From contig JBGVJZ010000024.1 of assembly GCA_045129695.1 (NCBI GenBank), forward strand, positions 1 to 64,000: a stretch of 64,000 bases of DNA. Direction: 5' to 3'. The translations under genes were made by a program, and so were the position numbers. Positions within the stretch are counted from its first letter, which is position 1; each line of letters begins with the position of its first letter. The notes beneath the pieces are model-generated. The model made no database searches, was not told the origin of the DNA, and was given only the letters and a program-made list of their open reading frames with translations. Shown piece after piece: positions 27,359 through 35,719 of the stretch. This DNA is from Eshraghiella sp045129695. Its GTDB lineage: Bacteria; Bacillota; Clostridia; Lachnospirales; Lachnospiraceae.

Positions 27359-28054
27359 TTATTTCACCTGTGTTTTATACACTCTGTACGAATATATCAA
27401 TATTACAATCAGGCTAACAAACAGGTAAACCAGCATCAATCCGGTTGCAAGCATTCCCTTTGTAAAAATTGCAGTAATAATTGTCAGCACTCCAACAATA
27501 ATCAATGCAACTCCGGCGAAACGATTTGACTTTGCCCATGTCACATCATTGTGCATGCTCCAGACAATGCGTAATCCAACCACACCATTCATTCTGGTCT
27601 TTGGTATAAAATTACCGATTACAACAAACATGGCACCTAACAGAATGCAGGATATCTGTGCCACATCAATTACAGAATGGGTTGCATCCGTGGTTGCTTC
27701 AACATATGCTCCATACAGGAAAAAGCACTGCATGATACAATACATCACCGACATCGAAATGGACACTATGCATAACACTTTTGCATTGGATAATGCCTCT
27801 TTATGTTCTTTTTCCACCTGTGTTTTTATGGCTTTTTTCTCAAAATAGCGTATAAACAGATGCCAGAATAACGTTAAGGCTATAATAATAATCGGAAAAA
27901 GTAAATTCTCATACTTTGAACCCCATCTGTCAATTACACCTTCACTGTTATAATGCATAGGAACTTTGTCCGGAAGAAATCCCAATACCACTGCCGTAAT
28001 CACTAAAGGAATAAATGATATAATCCACATCACTTTTTTCATTGTATTTTTCAT
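27359..28054 (-). CDS. SdpI-like (DUF1648/immunity) membrane protein
   Basis: 231 residues with six or so membrane segments. The N-terminal DUF1648 signature is seen in LPDKVPMHYNSEGVIDRWGSK and the SdpI-type segment in NFIPKTRMNGVVGLRIVWSMHNDVTWAKSNRFAG. In Bacillus, SdpI gives immunity to the SdpC toxin and sequesters the repressor SdpR. Here the gene overlaps the SdpR-like gene by 4 bases, the same pairing. No toxin gene is seen nearby. GGAGG lies 9 bases before the start. Confidence 0.9.
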   Translation of the reverse strand: MKNTMKKVMWIISFIPLVITAVVLGFLPDKVPMHYNSEGVIDRWGSKYENLLFPIIIIALTLFWHLFIRYFEKKAIKTQVEKEHKEALSNAKVLCIVSISMSVMYCIMQCFFLYGAYVEATTDATHSVIDVAQISCILLGAMFVVIGNFIPKTRMNGVVGLRIVWSMHNDVTWAKSNRFAGVALIIVGVLTIITAIFTKGMLATGLMLVYLFVSLIVILIYSYRVYKTQVK

Positions 28055-28320
28055 TGCTTACTACCTCCAAACTGTCCTATCCATAAAATCAAATCCTGAA
28101 AAACCGTAGTATTAATTTCATAATATATAAAATTCTTATATTTATATTCCATTACCAAATCTGCATTTTTCAGCAGTTTCAAATGATAAGATAATGCTTG
28201 TGGCGTTATATCCAGTCGCCCTGCTATCTCACTGGCACTCATTCTTCCATCTTTCAGCATTACGAGAATATCTCTTCTCTGACTATCCGACAGGACTTTA
28301 AAAATATTAGATTCGCTCAT
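28051..28320 (-). CDS. ArsR/SdpR-type winged-helix autorepressor
   Basis: 89 residues from the ATG at 28320 (AGGTG 8 bases upstream; a GTG at 28329 is a poorer choice). ArsR-type winged helix: FKVLSDSQRRDILVMLKDGRMSASEIAGRLDITPQALSYHLKLLKNADLV. There are no metal-binding cysteines. The length and the SdpI partner fit SdpR. Two long AT-rich palindromes flank its promoter, strongly suggesting that it represses its own operon. Confidence 0.92.
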   Translation of the reverse strand: MSESNIFKVLSDSQRRDILVMLKDGRMSASEIAGRLDITPQALSYHLKLLKNADLVMEYKYKNFIYYEINTTVFQDLILWIGQFGGSKQ

Positions 28321-28330
28321 GACTCGCACC

Positions 28331-28352
28331 TATTTAAAAATTATTTTAAATA
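28331..28352. promoter_or_regulatory. Proximal operator of the sdpRI-like operon
   Basis: TATTTAAAA and TTTTAAATA flank four bases. The site begins two bases downstream of the -10 box, 10 bases before the start codon. Confidence 0.75.
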
Positions 28353-28353
28353 G

Positions 28354-28382
28354 ATTATATGCTCTCTTTCATGTTAAGTCAA
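28354..28382 (-). promoter_or_regulatory. Promoter of the sdpRI-like operon
   Basis: On the minus strand TTGACT (28377-28382) and TATAAT (28354-28359) are 17 bases apart, with an operator on each side. Confidence 0.85.
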
Positions 28383-28384
28383 TA

Positions 28385-28410
28385 GCTATTTAAAAATATT
28401 TTTAAATAGC
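28385..28410. promoter_or_regulatory. Distal operator of the sdpRI-like operon
   Basis: A perfect 26-base palindrome (GCTATTTAAAAAT and its complement) two bases upstream of the -35 box. Its core matches the proximal operator. Confidence 0.78.
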
Positions 28411-28449
28411 TGTGCAAGAAAAATGGACTGCCTTTAAAAGCTTTATAAA

Positions 28450-28483
28450 AAATATCAGAGCCTCTATCCGAGCTCTGATATTT
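28450..28483 (-). terminator. Terminator after the DUF4190-like gene
   Basis: AAATATCAGAGC (28450-28461) pairs perfectly with GCTCTGATATTT (28472-28483), with TTTTTT next on the minus strand. It closes the histidine kinase operon. Confidence 0.85.
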
Positions 28484-28511
28484 AAACTTCTTACTATAAT
28501 CTTATGTTAAC

Positions 28512-28796
28512 TTATACTCCTGACATTATTCCAGCCATGCCCAGAGCAAAAAACAGCACTATTAATGCAATAACCATTAAAAGTTGAATTCCACATATTA
28601 CAAGTGCAATAATACTTGTTATATAACCTGCCTGAGTTTCAGAATTATCCATTCCATTATGCTTATTTCTGTAAATAGCTCTCATTACCAATGAAACTAT
28701 TGCAAGTGCAATTCCAACACTTCCTGATAAAACAATACTTGCAATTCCGCATGCCATTGATGCAATTGAAAATCCGTTTGATTTAGGTTCCGCCAT
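28512..28796 (-). CDS. Small DUF4190-like membrane protein
   Basis: 94 residues with two long hydrophobic segments separated by a charged loop (RAIYRNKHNGMDNSETQAGYITS). The N-terminus KSNGFSIASMACGIASIVLS and the GYITSIIALVIC segment match the DUF4190 layout. Function is unknown. It follows the response regulator gene after 12 bases with a strong AGGAGGGG, so it belongs to the two-component operon and may assist signal sensing (inference). Confidence 0.75.
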   Translation of the reverse strand: MAEPKSNGFSIASMACGIASIVLSGSVGIALAIVSLVMRAIYRNKHNGMDNSETQAGYITSIIALVICGIQLLMVIALIVLFFALGMAGIMSGV

Positions 28797-28808
28797 ATTA
28801 ATCCCCTC

Positions 28809-29426
28809 CTAATGTTTATAAAAAAACACTGCGAGCTGTGTCCTGTCGCGAAGCTCCAGTTTCTCTAGAATAGTACTAAGATAATTTCTGACTGTTCCGT
28901 CACTTAAGTATAATTTATCAGCGATTTCTTTATTCGAAAGCCCATCTGCTACTAATTTAATTATATCATATTCCTTTTCAGTTATACCATGCTTCTCATA
29001 CACAGACATATCTTTTTCCTCTATCAACTGAGGCAGCTTAGTCATAATTTCATTTCCAAATACATTCTGACCTGAATATACAGAACGAATTGCAGGTAAT
29101 ACTCCCTCAAAATCCTGTTTGAGAATATAACCTTTTGCACCTACTCTGAATGCCTCTCTCACATATTCATCATCAATAAAAGTTGTAAGAAGTATTATTT
29201 TGGCATCAGCATGCTTCGACATAATATCGGCAGTTGCAGCAAGTCCGCTAACCTCCTTCATCTGGATATCCGTAAGCAGCACATCAGGAAGATACTTTTC
29301 ATAAAGCTCAATTGCATCCCCGCCGTCATGCCCTGTTGCAACAACCTCCACACCCTCTGCTGCCGACAGAATGGTCTTCATAGACGCTGCCACAATTGCG
29401 TCATCATCCACTATAATAACTCGCAT
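28809..29426 (-). CDS. NarL/LuxR family response regulator
   Basis: 205 residues. The receiver has DDD at the acidic pocket, phospho-acceptor Asp53 in LLTDIQM, Thr in LLTTF and Lys in GYILKQ. The C-terminal LuxR helix-turn-helix is EYDIIKLVADGLSNKEIADKLYLSDGTVRNYLSTILEKLELRDRTQLAV. Its partner is the kinase encoded 5 bases upstream. The divergent ABC exporter is the likely target, and a palindrome at 30596-30607 is a candidate binding site. Confidence 0.95.
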   Translation of the reverse strand: MRVIIVDDDAIVAASMKTILSAAEGVEVVATGHDGGDAIELYEKYLPDVLLTDIQMKEVSGLAATADIMSKHADAKIILLTTFIDDEYVREAFRVGAKGYILKQDFEGVLPAIRSVYSGQNVFGNEIMTKLPQLIEEKDMSVYEKHGITEKEYDIIKLVADGLSNKEIADKLYLSDGTVRNYLSTILEKLELRDRTQLAVFFYKH

Positions 29427-29431
29427 ACTAA

Positions 29432-30547
29432 CTATACTCCCTTCTTAGGAATGGAGATAAATATTTTAAATCCATTATCCGTTGTAATTGTCAGAGTTCC
29501 GTCTAATTCGTCAACTCTGCTCTGCATATTGTGTAACCCGATTCCATTTTCCTTGACAACTGCATTTTCCCCATTATCTTTAAAAACCAACTGATATATG
29601 CCGGGATGCTCTCTTACAGTAATATCTACCCTGTCACCCCTGGAATATTTCTCGGCATTATGAAACGCCTCTGTGACAATTGAATAAATGCAATATTTAA
29701 TTTTACGCGGAATGGAATCTGATATATCATAATCCAAATCTGTTATAAAACGATCGTGCTTCGTAATAAGCTCTTTAATTCCTCTGTGCAGGTCAAATGA
29801 CTCATTATGCAAATCATGCACGCTGTTTCTTACATTCATCATTGACTCATTAAGAGTATCCTGTAACCCCATAAGAGCCTCTGCAAGCGGCTCTTCCTTA
29901 TAAATAGTTCTCAAAGCACCCACCTGAAGAAGACTTCGGCTCAGCAGATGTCCTACATTATCATGAATCTCCCTTGCAATACGATTACGCTCTTTGAGTG
30001 TAGCCATGGTAATATTGTTATCCTGCTGCTCTCTCATAAGACGATTCTTGGCTATCATTACCTGTCTTAATTCCTCGCCGTCATCTCTTATTTTTAATTT
30101 TTCTTTACGAAGCTTGAGAATTTCTGTTGTATTATATGCGAGATATATCCCAACCAATACTGCAAGCATCATAGTACCAAAAAGTATAGGCTTTCGGATT
30201 AAAATATCCACTGTAAGGCATTCTCTGCCAGAGATAACAGTAATAATATACCCCAGAATTGCTATCGTAACCGCCACAAGCTCTTTCATATCCTTTTTAA
30301 AAAATCCGTAAAAGCATTCGTATACTAAAAGTGGTAATAACATAATAAATCCGTCATATGCCATAATCATAGCACCCATAGCAATATCTATAAAAGTATG
30401 CACTCTGCTATCAGAAGCGTAAAATGCCACACCGCTATATATAACTCCCACAAGAACAATTACAATTGCATATTTAAAATCCTCGAGAAAAAAAACACTG
30501 CCAATACATACTAATAACAAAATTAATCTGTCAATTATTTTGCTCAA
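29432..30547 (-). CDS. Sensor histidine kinase (HisKA_3/NarL partner type)
   Basis: 371 residues with a TTG start behind AAGGAG. About five membrane segments fill the first 135 residues with almost no extracellular domain, like intramembrane-sensing kinases. A coiled coil follows, then the phospho-acceptor in REIHDNVGHLLSRSLLQVGAL (about residue 192). The ATP-binding domain has TEAFHNAEKYSRG, DNGENAVVKENGIGLHNMQSRV. Small kinases of this build placed next to ABC-2 exporters typically respond to envelope stress or antimicrobial peptides (inference). Confidence 0.93.
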   Translation of the reverse strand: MSKIIDRLILLLVCIGSVFFLEDFKYAIVIVLVGVIYSGVAFYASDSRVHTFIDIAMGAMIMAYDGFIMLLPLLVYECFYGFFKKDMKELVAVTIAILGYIITVISGRECLTVDILIRKPILFGTMMLAVLVGIYLAYNTTEILKLRKEKLKIRDDGEELRQVMIAKNRLMREQQDNNITMATLKERNRIAREIHDNVGHLLSRSLLQVGALRTIYKEEPLAEALMGLQDTLNESMMNVRNSVHDLHNESFDLHRGIKELITKHDRFITDLDYDISDSIPRKIKYCIYSIVTEAFHNAEKYSRGDRVDITVREHPGIYQLVFKDNGENAVVKENGIGLHNMQSRVDELDGTLTITTDNGFKIFISIPKKGV

Positions 30548-30595
30548 TTTAATTCTCCTTCGCGAATTACTGTAAATAGTATATCACAACAAACA

Positions 30596-30607
30596 TGACA
30601 TTTGTCA
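30596..30607. promoter_or_regulatory. Candidate response-regulator operator
   Basis: TGACATTTGTCA is a palindrome in the 143-base gap between the kinase gene and the divergent ABC operon. Position and symmetry suit a NarL-type dimer. No family consensus was used to call it. Confidence 0.4.
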
Positions 30608-30690
30608 CTTTATTTAATTACTTTCTTCACTTACTTTTTTATCTTCAAAAACATAAAATAAAATCATCAACAATGAAACGGAGGATTATT

Positions 30691-31632
30691 ATGAGCGAAC
30701 CAATTGTAAAAATTGAAAACCTTGTAAAAAGATACAAAGAAATTATTGCACTCGACCACTTCAATCTTGAGATTAAAAATGGAGAGATATTTGGATTACT
30801 TGGACCAAACGGTTCAGGCAAAACAACAACAATTAACTGTCTTCTCTCACTTCTTACATATGATAAAGGTGATATTCGTATTTGGGGACAGGAAATGTGC
30901 CCTGACAGCTATGACATCAAACGCAGAATCGGTGTGGTAATGCAGAATGTTGCTGTTTTTGATGAATTAACAGTATATGAGAACATTGATTATTTCTGTG
31001 GACTGTACATTAAGGATAAAGCCACAAGAAAACAATACGTTGAAGAGGCAATAGAATTTGTAGGCTTGTCTGAATACCGAAAGTTCCGTCCTAAAAAGCT
31101 TTCCGGCGGTCTTCTTCGCCGTCTCAATATTGCCTGTGGAATTGCACACAAACCGGAGCTTATCATTCTTGACGAACCGACAGTGGCAGTCGACCCACAG
31201 AGCCGTAATCATATTCTTGAAGGCATTATGAAGCTTAACAGACAGGGTGCAACAATAATCTACACCTCTCATTATATGGAAGAGGTTGAACAGATTTGCA
31301 GCCGCATTGCCATTATGGATAAAGGAAAAAATCTTGCACTCGGAACTGCGGATGAATTAAAAAAGTTAATCAAAAATTCAGAAACCATTAAAATCCATTC
31401 AGTAATTCTGAATGACAAACAGCTTAGTGAATTAAAAGAACTTTCGCATGTATACAAATGTGAATATTCTGATAATATTCTCACACTTGCTTTTACCGGC
31501 GGAAGACATAATCTGATTCATGTAATGGATTATCTCAAGGAAAAAGAAATTGCATTCGGTCAGGTATATTCCGAGCTTCCTACATTGAATGATGTATTCC
31601 TTGAAATAACAGGCAAAGAGTTAAGAGACTAG
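30691..31632 (+). CDS. ABC-2 type exporter ATPase
   Basis: 313 residues from the ATG at 30691 (CGGAGG upstream); an in-frame ATG at 30595 would add 32 unlikely residues. Walker A is GPNGSGKTTT, the signature is LSGGLLRRLNIACG, Walker B LIILDEPTVAVDP and the H-loop IYTSHYMEE. The C-terminal domain of about 80 residues is usual for DrrA/CcmA-type exporters. It powers the two permeases encoded next. Substrate unknown; lipid, antibiotic or peptide export are the common options. Confidence 0.95.
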   Translation: MSEPIVKIENLVKRYKEIIALDHFNLEIKNGEIFGLLGPNGSGKTTTINCLLSLLTYDKGDIRIWGQEMCPDSYDIKRRIGVVMQNVAVFDELTVYENIDYFCGLYIKDKATRKQYVEEAIEFVGLSEYRKFRPKKLSGGLLRRLNIACGIAHKPELIILDEPTVAVDPQSRNHILEGIMKLNRQGATIIYTSHYMEEVEQICSRIAIMDKGKNLALGTADELKKLIKNSETIKIHSVILNDKQLSELKELSHVYKCEYSDNILTLAFTGGRHNLIHVMDYLKEKEIAFGQVYSELPTLNDVFLEITGKELRD

Positions 31633-31643
31633 GAGGGATTTAG

Positions 31644-32783
31644 ATGTTCCGACATATATATTTATATCGTTTAAAAGCCTTTATGAGAGAAAAAGAAGAA
31701 ATTTTCTGGAGTCTTCTTTTCCCACTTATACTCGGATTGTGCTTTGTGGTTGGATTTTCAGGTGTTAATGATAAGGCATATACATTTCATTCCATTCCGG
31801 TTGCAATTGTATACGAACGGGAGAACGAAACCTTTGAAACCACCATTAAAAGCATTTCTGAAGATGATTCACAGGGAGAACCATTCTTAACAGTGACAAA
31901 TACCGATTATGATGAGGCAAAAAAGCTTCTCACTGACAAAAAAGTTGATGGAATCATTGTTGTAGACGATGAAATTTCATTACTGGTAAATAAAAGTGAC
32001 ATTAATCAGACTGCTCTTCAGAGTTTTATTAATCAGTATATTCAGCAGGCTTCCATGTTTGAGACTGTCGCCGCAAGTAATCCTGCTGCCCTTGAAACGC
32101 TTATAGAAGAATTGGACAACAATATCTCCTTCATTAAAGAGGAGACTTTTACTGAAGACAGAATGGACCCAATGGCAACATATTATTTTTCGCTGATTGC
32201 TTTTACCGCACTCTGCGGCGGTTTCTTCGGCCTTACATGCGCAAGACAGCTCAAGGCAACTTCAACAGCACAGGGAATGCGTAAAACAATAAGCTCCGTT
32301 CCAAGATGGAAATTTCTTACGGCTGAATTTCTTGCTACTTATACAATACATCTTATAATCATGCTTATTGTAATTTTGGTTATGGTATTTGTATATGGTA
32401 TTAATTTGGGCAACAAAGTGGGCTATGTCGCACTTACGGGTGCTGTAGGTTCGTTATCCGGTATATCCGTCGGTCTGTTTATCGGCTCACTGCCTCGTAT
32501 CAAAGAAGCAATGCAGGTAACTCTTTTCATTGCCTACTCCCTTGGGTCCTCATTCCTTGCGGGACTTATGGTTGCGGATATGAAGATGATTATTGAAAAA
32601 TCAGTACCGATTATTAACCGAATCAATCCTGCAACGCTGATTTCAGATGCCTTATACTCATTAACTATTTATGACACTTACGAAAGATTTTTTACAAATA
32701 TTATTACACTTGCAATTATAGCAGTTGTATTTTTGATTGCATCAATTTTTATGACAAGGAGGGAAAGCCATGCAAGTATTTAA
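31644..32783 (+). CDS. ABC-2 type exporter permease (first subunit)
   Basis: 379 residues. One membrane segment near the N-terminus, a large extracellular domain (about residues 45-170), then five membrane segments with the TYYFSLIAFTALCGGFFGLTCARQLKATSTAQGMRKT entry. This is the YhfN/ABC2_membrane_3 layout. GGAGG precedes the start, 11 bases after the ATPase gene. It overlaps the next permease gene by 14 bases, so a heterodimer is likely. Confidence 0.92.
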   Translation: MFRHIYLYRLKAFMREKEEIFWSLLFPLILGLCFVVGFSGVNDKAYTFHSIPVAIVYERENETFETTIKSISEDDSQGEPFLTVTNTDYDEAKKLLTDKKVDGIIVVDDEISLLVNKSDINQTALQSFINQYIQQASMFETVAASNPAALETLIEELDNNISFIKEETFTEDRMDPMATYYFSLIAFTALCGGFFGLTCARQLKATSTAQGMRKTISSVPRWKFLTAEFLATYTIHLIIMLIVILVMVFVYGINLGNKVGYVALTGAVGSLSGISVGLFIGSLPRIKEAMQVTLFIAYSLGSSFLAGLMVADMKMIIEKSVPIINRINPATLISDALYSLTIYDTYERFFTNIITLAIIAVVFLIASIFMTRRESHASI

Positions 32784-33930
32784 GACTTTTTTCAAAATAT
32801 CATTGCGTTTTCTTCCATCAACAATTATCTATGTAATAATTTTTGGAGTACTGTCAATGATTCTCCCAAATACAGTACAAAACAGCAGTTCGCAGACCTT
32901 TACCGCGACCAGGCTTAAAATAGCTGTTATTGATAATGATAATTCAACCTTAAGCAAGGGATTATATGACTACCTTGACGAGACTCATACAATTGTGGAT
33001 ATTGGTGCTGACGAAGAAAAATGGAGGGACGAACTTTTCTTCCGTAATGTTTTATATATCCTTGTTATCAACGAGGGCATGGAAGAAAATATCGAATCCG
33101 AAAAATACGAGAATTTAATAACCGCTTATGAAGACCCTGCCTCTAATTCATCATACATTGTTGAATCACAGGTAAACACATATCTTAATACTATTAAAGG
33201 ATATATTGTTACCGGAATGACAACCGTAGATGCAGTTAATGAAACAGCTCATACAGTTGCTCTTTCCGCTGATGTTAATTATCTCAATGAAGAGAATACA
33301 CAGCCTAAGCCAACACCCGGAAGCTTTTATTTTACCTATATTCCATACATCATGCTGTGTATGTTAATTAACAGTCTTGGACCTATGTTAGTTATCTGGA
33401 ACAGACCGGAAATCAAATCAAGAACCGCCATCTCAAGTCTGAGTCTTACCAAAAGAACTTCTGCACTTATGGGAGCAGCAGGAACATACTCAATCTTCCT
33501 TTTTGGAATACTTATTGCTTTTGCTGCAATTATGTATAAAGGTGAAATTTTTAATGAGAGAGGCGGATTATATTTATTAAACGCTTTTGCTTACCTGTTA
33601 GTAAGTGTGTCACTGACATTCCTTGTATCACAGCTTACCAGACATATAAATATGCTTAATATATTTTCCAATGTACTCGGTCTCTCCTCAGCATTTTTAT
33701 GTGGTGTTTTCATTAACAGAAGCCTTCTTCCGGATAAGGTTATCGCCTTTTCAAAATGTATGCCAACCTATTGGTATATTAATGTAACAGAGGAATTAAA
33801 ATATTTTGACGGTAGCTTAAGCAGCAATGCCGTAGTAAGTATAGGAATCCAGTTATTATTTGCCGTAGCTTTTCTAGCAATATCACTTGCATTAATTAAA
33901 ATAAAAGAACAGCGTACAAATCCGGCTTAA
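32770..33930 (+). CDS. ABC-2 type exporter permease (second subunit)
   Basis: 386 residues with the same plan as the previous permease: N-terminal membrane segment, extracellular domain (about residues 35-195), and five or six C-terminal membrane segments beginning FYFTYIPYIMLCMLINSLGPML. AAGGAGGG lies inside the preceding gene at normal spacing. The two permeases are paralogous in layout but clearly diverged. Confidence 0.92.
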   Translation: MQVFKTFFKISLRFLPSTIIYVIIFGVLSMILPNTVQNSSSQTFTATRLKIAVIDNDNSTLSKGLYDYLDETHTIVDIGADEEKWRDELFFRNVLYILVINEGMEENIESEKYENLITAYEDPASNSSYIVESQVNTYLNTIKGYIVTGMTTVDAVNETAHTVALSADVNYLNEENTQPKPTPGSFYFTYIPYIMLCMLINSLGPMLVIWNRPEIKSRTAISSLSLTKRTSALMGAAGTYSIFLFGILIAFAAIMYKGEIFNERGGLYLLNAFAYLLVSVSLTFLVSQLTRHINMLNIFSNVLGLSSAFLCGVFINRSLLPDKVIAFSKCMPTYWYINVTEELKYFDGSLSSNAVVSIGIQLLFAVAFLAISLALIKIKEQRTNPA

Positions 33931-33936
33931 AAAAAC

Positions 33937-33965
33937 TTGCAGATTTTCCAATGACATACTATAGT
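33937..33965 (+). promoter_or_regulatory. Promoter of the DUF308 gene
   Basis: TTGCAG (33937-33942) and TATAGT (33960-33965) are 17 bases apart, directly after the second permease gene. Confidence 0.6.
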
Positions 33966-33968
33966 ATT

Positions 33969-34002
33969 ATTAACAATGTTATCCTCTGATGGCATTGTTA
34001 AT
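33969..34002 (+). other. 5' leader hairpin of the DUF308 gene
   Basis: ATTAACAATG (33969-33978) pairs with CATTGTTAAT (33993-34002) near the expected transcript start and 10 bases before the ribosome binding site. No T-run follows, so it is more likely a 5' stabiliser or translation element than a terminator. Confidence 0.55.
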
Positions 34003-34023
34003 ATGCTTTATAGGAGGATTTAT

Positions 34024-34584
34024 ATGAAATCATTAAAAGAGAGTCTCAGCGGATATTTTTTATGTCTCGTAGAAATTATTGTAGGCGTATTGCTATTAAT
34101 CAATCCTTTGGGATTCACCTCTACGATTGTTGTAGGTGTCGGATGTGCATTAATTATTCTCGGAATTGTATGCATTATTAATTATTTTAGAACAGAGGTT
34201 AATGAAGCTTCTGCGAAGCAGTTACTTCTCAAGGGTCTTATCTCATTACTTGCCGGCGGATTCTGTACAATACGTTCAAGATGGATAGTTGCTACTTTTA
34301 CCATACTTACAATAATTTACGGAATGGTAATTCTTGTCTCAGGACTCAGTAAGATTCAGAAGATGGTTGATATGCTTCGTTTGAAGAATAACAAATGGTT
34401 CATCCCCGCAATCGGTGCCTTAATATCAATTATCTGCGGCGTTGTAATTCTTATGAGACCATTTGCCACTACTGCAATACTCTGGATATTCACAGGAATC
34501 ACATTGATTGTCGAAGCAGTTATTGATTTCGTTACGATTGTTGTTAATAATAAGAAGAAAGATAATACCGAAAGCGGTATGTAG
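34024..34584 (+). CDS. HdeD/DUF308 family membrane protein
   Basis: 186 residues from the ATG at 34024 (AGGAGG upstream; an earlier in-frame ATG at 33976 lies in the leader hairpin). Six short membrane segments in three similar pairs, with the DUF308 pattern VGVLLLINPLGFTSTIVVGVGCALIILGIVCIINYF repeated around INPxG/MRPF turns. HdeD in E. coli aids acid resistance at high cell density; the role in Firmicutes is unknown. Confidence 0.85.
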   Translation: MKSLKESLSGYFLCLVEIIVGVLLLINPLGFTSTIVVGVGCALIILGIVCIINYFRTEVNEASAKQLLLKGLISLLAGGFCTIRSRWIVATFTILTIIYGMVILVSGLSKIQKMVDMLRLKNNKWFIPAIGALISIICGVVILMRPFATTAILWIFTGITLIVEAVIDFVTIVVNNKKKDNTESGM

Positions 34585-34590
34585 AAATTT

Positions 34591-34634
34591 AAAACTGTTG
34601 CCCCGGTAGATTATTCTACTGAAGCAACAGTTTT
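34591..34634. terminator. Bidirectional terminator
   Basis: AAAACTGTTGC (34591-34601) pairs with GCAACAGTTTT (34624-34634), with a second stem GTAGA/TCTAC inside. A-run and T-run on the two sides let it serve both the DUF308 gene and the convergent gene at 34633. Confidence 0.85.
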
Positions 34635-35064
34635 ATTCTATGTTTGTAATATTATTTTTCTTATTGTAAATCAGATTTGCAACTGAACAAATAACTGCCA
34701 TAAAGCAATATACTATAAATGTGATAAAAAACACCTTCACCTTAACATGCTCACACAAAATATATAAAGAGAACAAGCCAATTACAAATACTATAACATT
34801 TATTGCCAATAGCAAGTATGTTTGCCACTTCTTATAATTATCTGTAACTACATGGAACAAATATGTTATAGGTAAAATAGTAAGAATCCACACTGCAATT
34901 TCTCGATATATTTTAAGACGAAAAAAGTTAATATTAATTGTATCACTTGGATATAATTTCTTAATTCCCCAATAGCTATAACAACGATATGTGATTAGTG
35001 ATACACCTAACACCAAAACCACTATGATAATAGTGCTAATAATGTGCGACTTTATTTTTTTCAT
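34633..35064 (-). CDS. Hypothetical four-pass membrane protein
   Basis: 143 residues with four hydrophobic segments (about residues 9-27, 56-74, 84-103 and 110-132) and short charged loops. I do not recognise the family. Its start overlaps the stop of the CarD-like gene by 4 bases, so the two are translationally coupled. The convergent terminator overlaps its stop codon. Confidence 0.7.
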   Translation of the reverse strand: MKKIKSHIISTIIIVVLVLGVSLITYRCYSYWGIKKLYPSDTININFFRLKIYREIAVWILTILPITYLFHVVTDNYKKWQTYLLLAINVIVFVIGLFSLYILCEHVKVKVFFITFIVYCFMAVICSVANLIYNKKNNITNIE

Positions 35065-35579
35065 ACATTCTGACCCTTATATAGTTCAATTCTATCAGTT
35101 ATAAATTCCTCAACCTCCGACGGTTCCTTATCCAGAGCAAAGCCAAGCTCACTGTACAAATGTTCAACCGCCATCTTATAATATCTGTCATCCGTTGCAG
35201 TAATCTTCTTGCCCTGTGCAATTCGTTCCTGTTTGCGCAGATAGATAGTCTTAATAATAGTAATCCAGCTTGCGCAGTCACTTCTCCTTGCAAGCTCCTT
35301 ATACTTCTCTTCGCGCAGTTTATCGTTATCCACTTCCAATAATCCTATTTCAGTAATATTGTCGATTAACTGAAGTGCCTCATCCTTACTGATAACCTCT
35401 CTGAGAACAACCTTTGTATTGTCTACAGGGAGATAATCCCTGCTGCCCTGTTCACGTATGGGAGACATCACGTAATATTGTCGTTCTGCATTAGCCCCCG
35501 GTATATCTAAGGTCGTAACATCCTCTATTTTACAAATACCCGTATTACCATATACCACATAGGTTCCAATTTCGAACAT
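35061..35579 (-). CDS. CarD-like (CarD_TRCF domain) transcriptional regulator
   Basis: 172 residues from the ATG at 35579 (AAAGGATGG upstream); a longer frame from 35645 would cross the leader hairpin. The N-terminus MFEIGTYVVYGNTGICKIEDV and YYVMSPIREQGSRDYLPVDNTK form the Tudor-like RNA polymerase interaction domain of CarD/TRCF. A helical C-terminal domain follows. CarD proteins bind the RNA polymerase beta subunit and tune open-complex formation. Coupling to a membrane protein gene is unusual. A promoter and a hairpin lie upstream. Confidence 0.9.
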   Translation of the reverse strand: MFEIGTYVVYGNTGICKIEDVTTLDIPGANAERQYYVMSPIREQGSRDYLPVDNTKVVLREVISKDEALQLIDNITEIGLLEVDNDKLREEKYKELARRSDCASWITIIKTIYLRKQERIAQGKKITATDDRYYKMAVEHLYSELGFALDKEPSEVEEFITDRIELYKGQNV

Positions 35580-35628
35580 ATTATACCATCCTTTCACAAT
35601 TCCAGGATATTTCCTGCTATACAATAAA

Positions 35629-35670
35629 CGTGTGGCACACCACAAGATTTACGCAGTCATAAGCCACACG
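35629..35670 (-). other. Leader hairpin of the CarD-like gene
   Basis: CGTGTGGC (35629-35636) pairs with GCCACACG (35663-35670) inside the expected 5' untranslated region, between promoter and ribosome binding site. There is no T-run. It could affect mRNA stability or translation. Confidence 0.5.
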
Positions 35671-35680
35671 CTGTAAGATA

Positions 35681-35709
35681 ATTATAGCACTTTTTTACCC
35701 AAAATGTAA
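35681..35709 (-). promoter_or_regulatory. Promoter of the CarD-like gene
   Basis: On the minus strand TTACAT (35704-35709) and TATAAT (35681-35686) are 17 bases apart. Confidence 0.6.
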
Positions 35710-35719
35710 GAATGAAATT

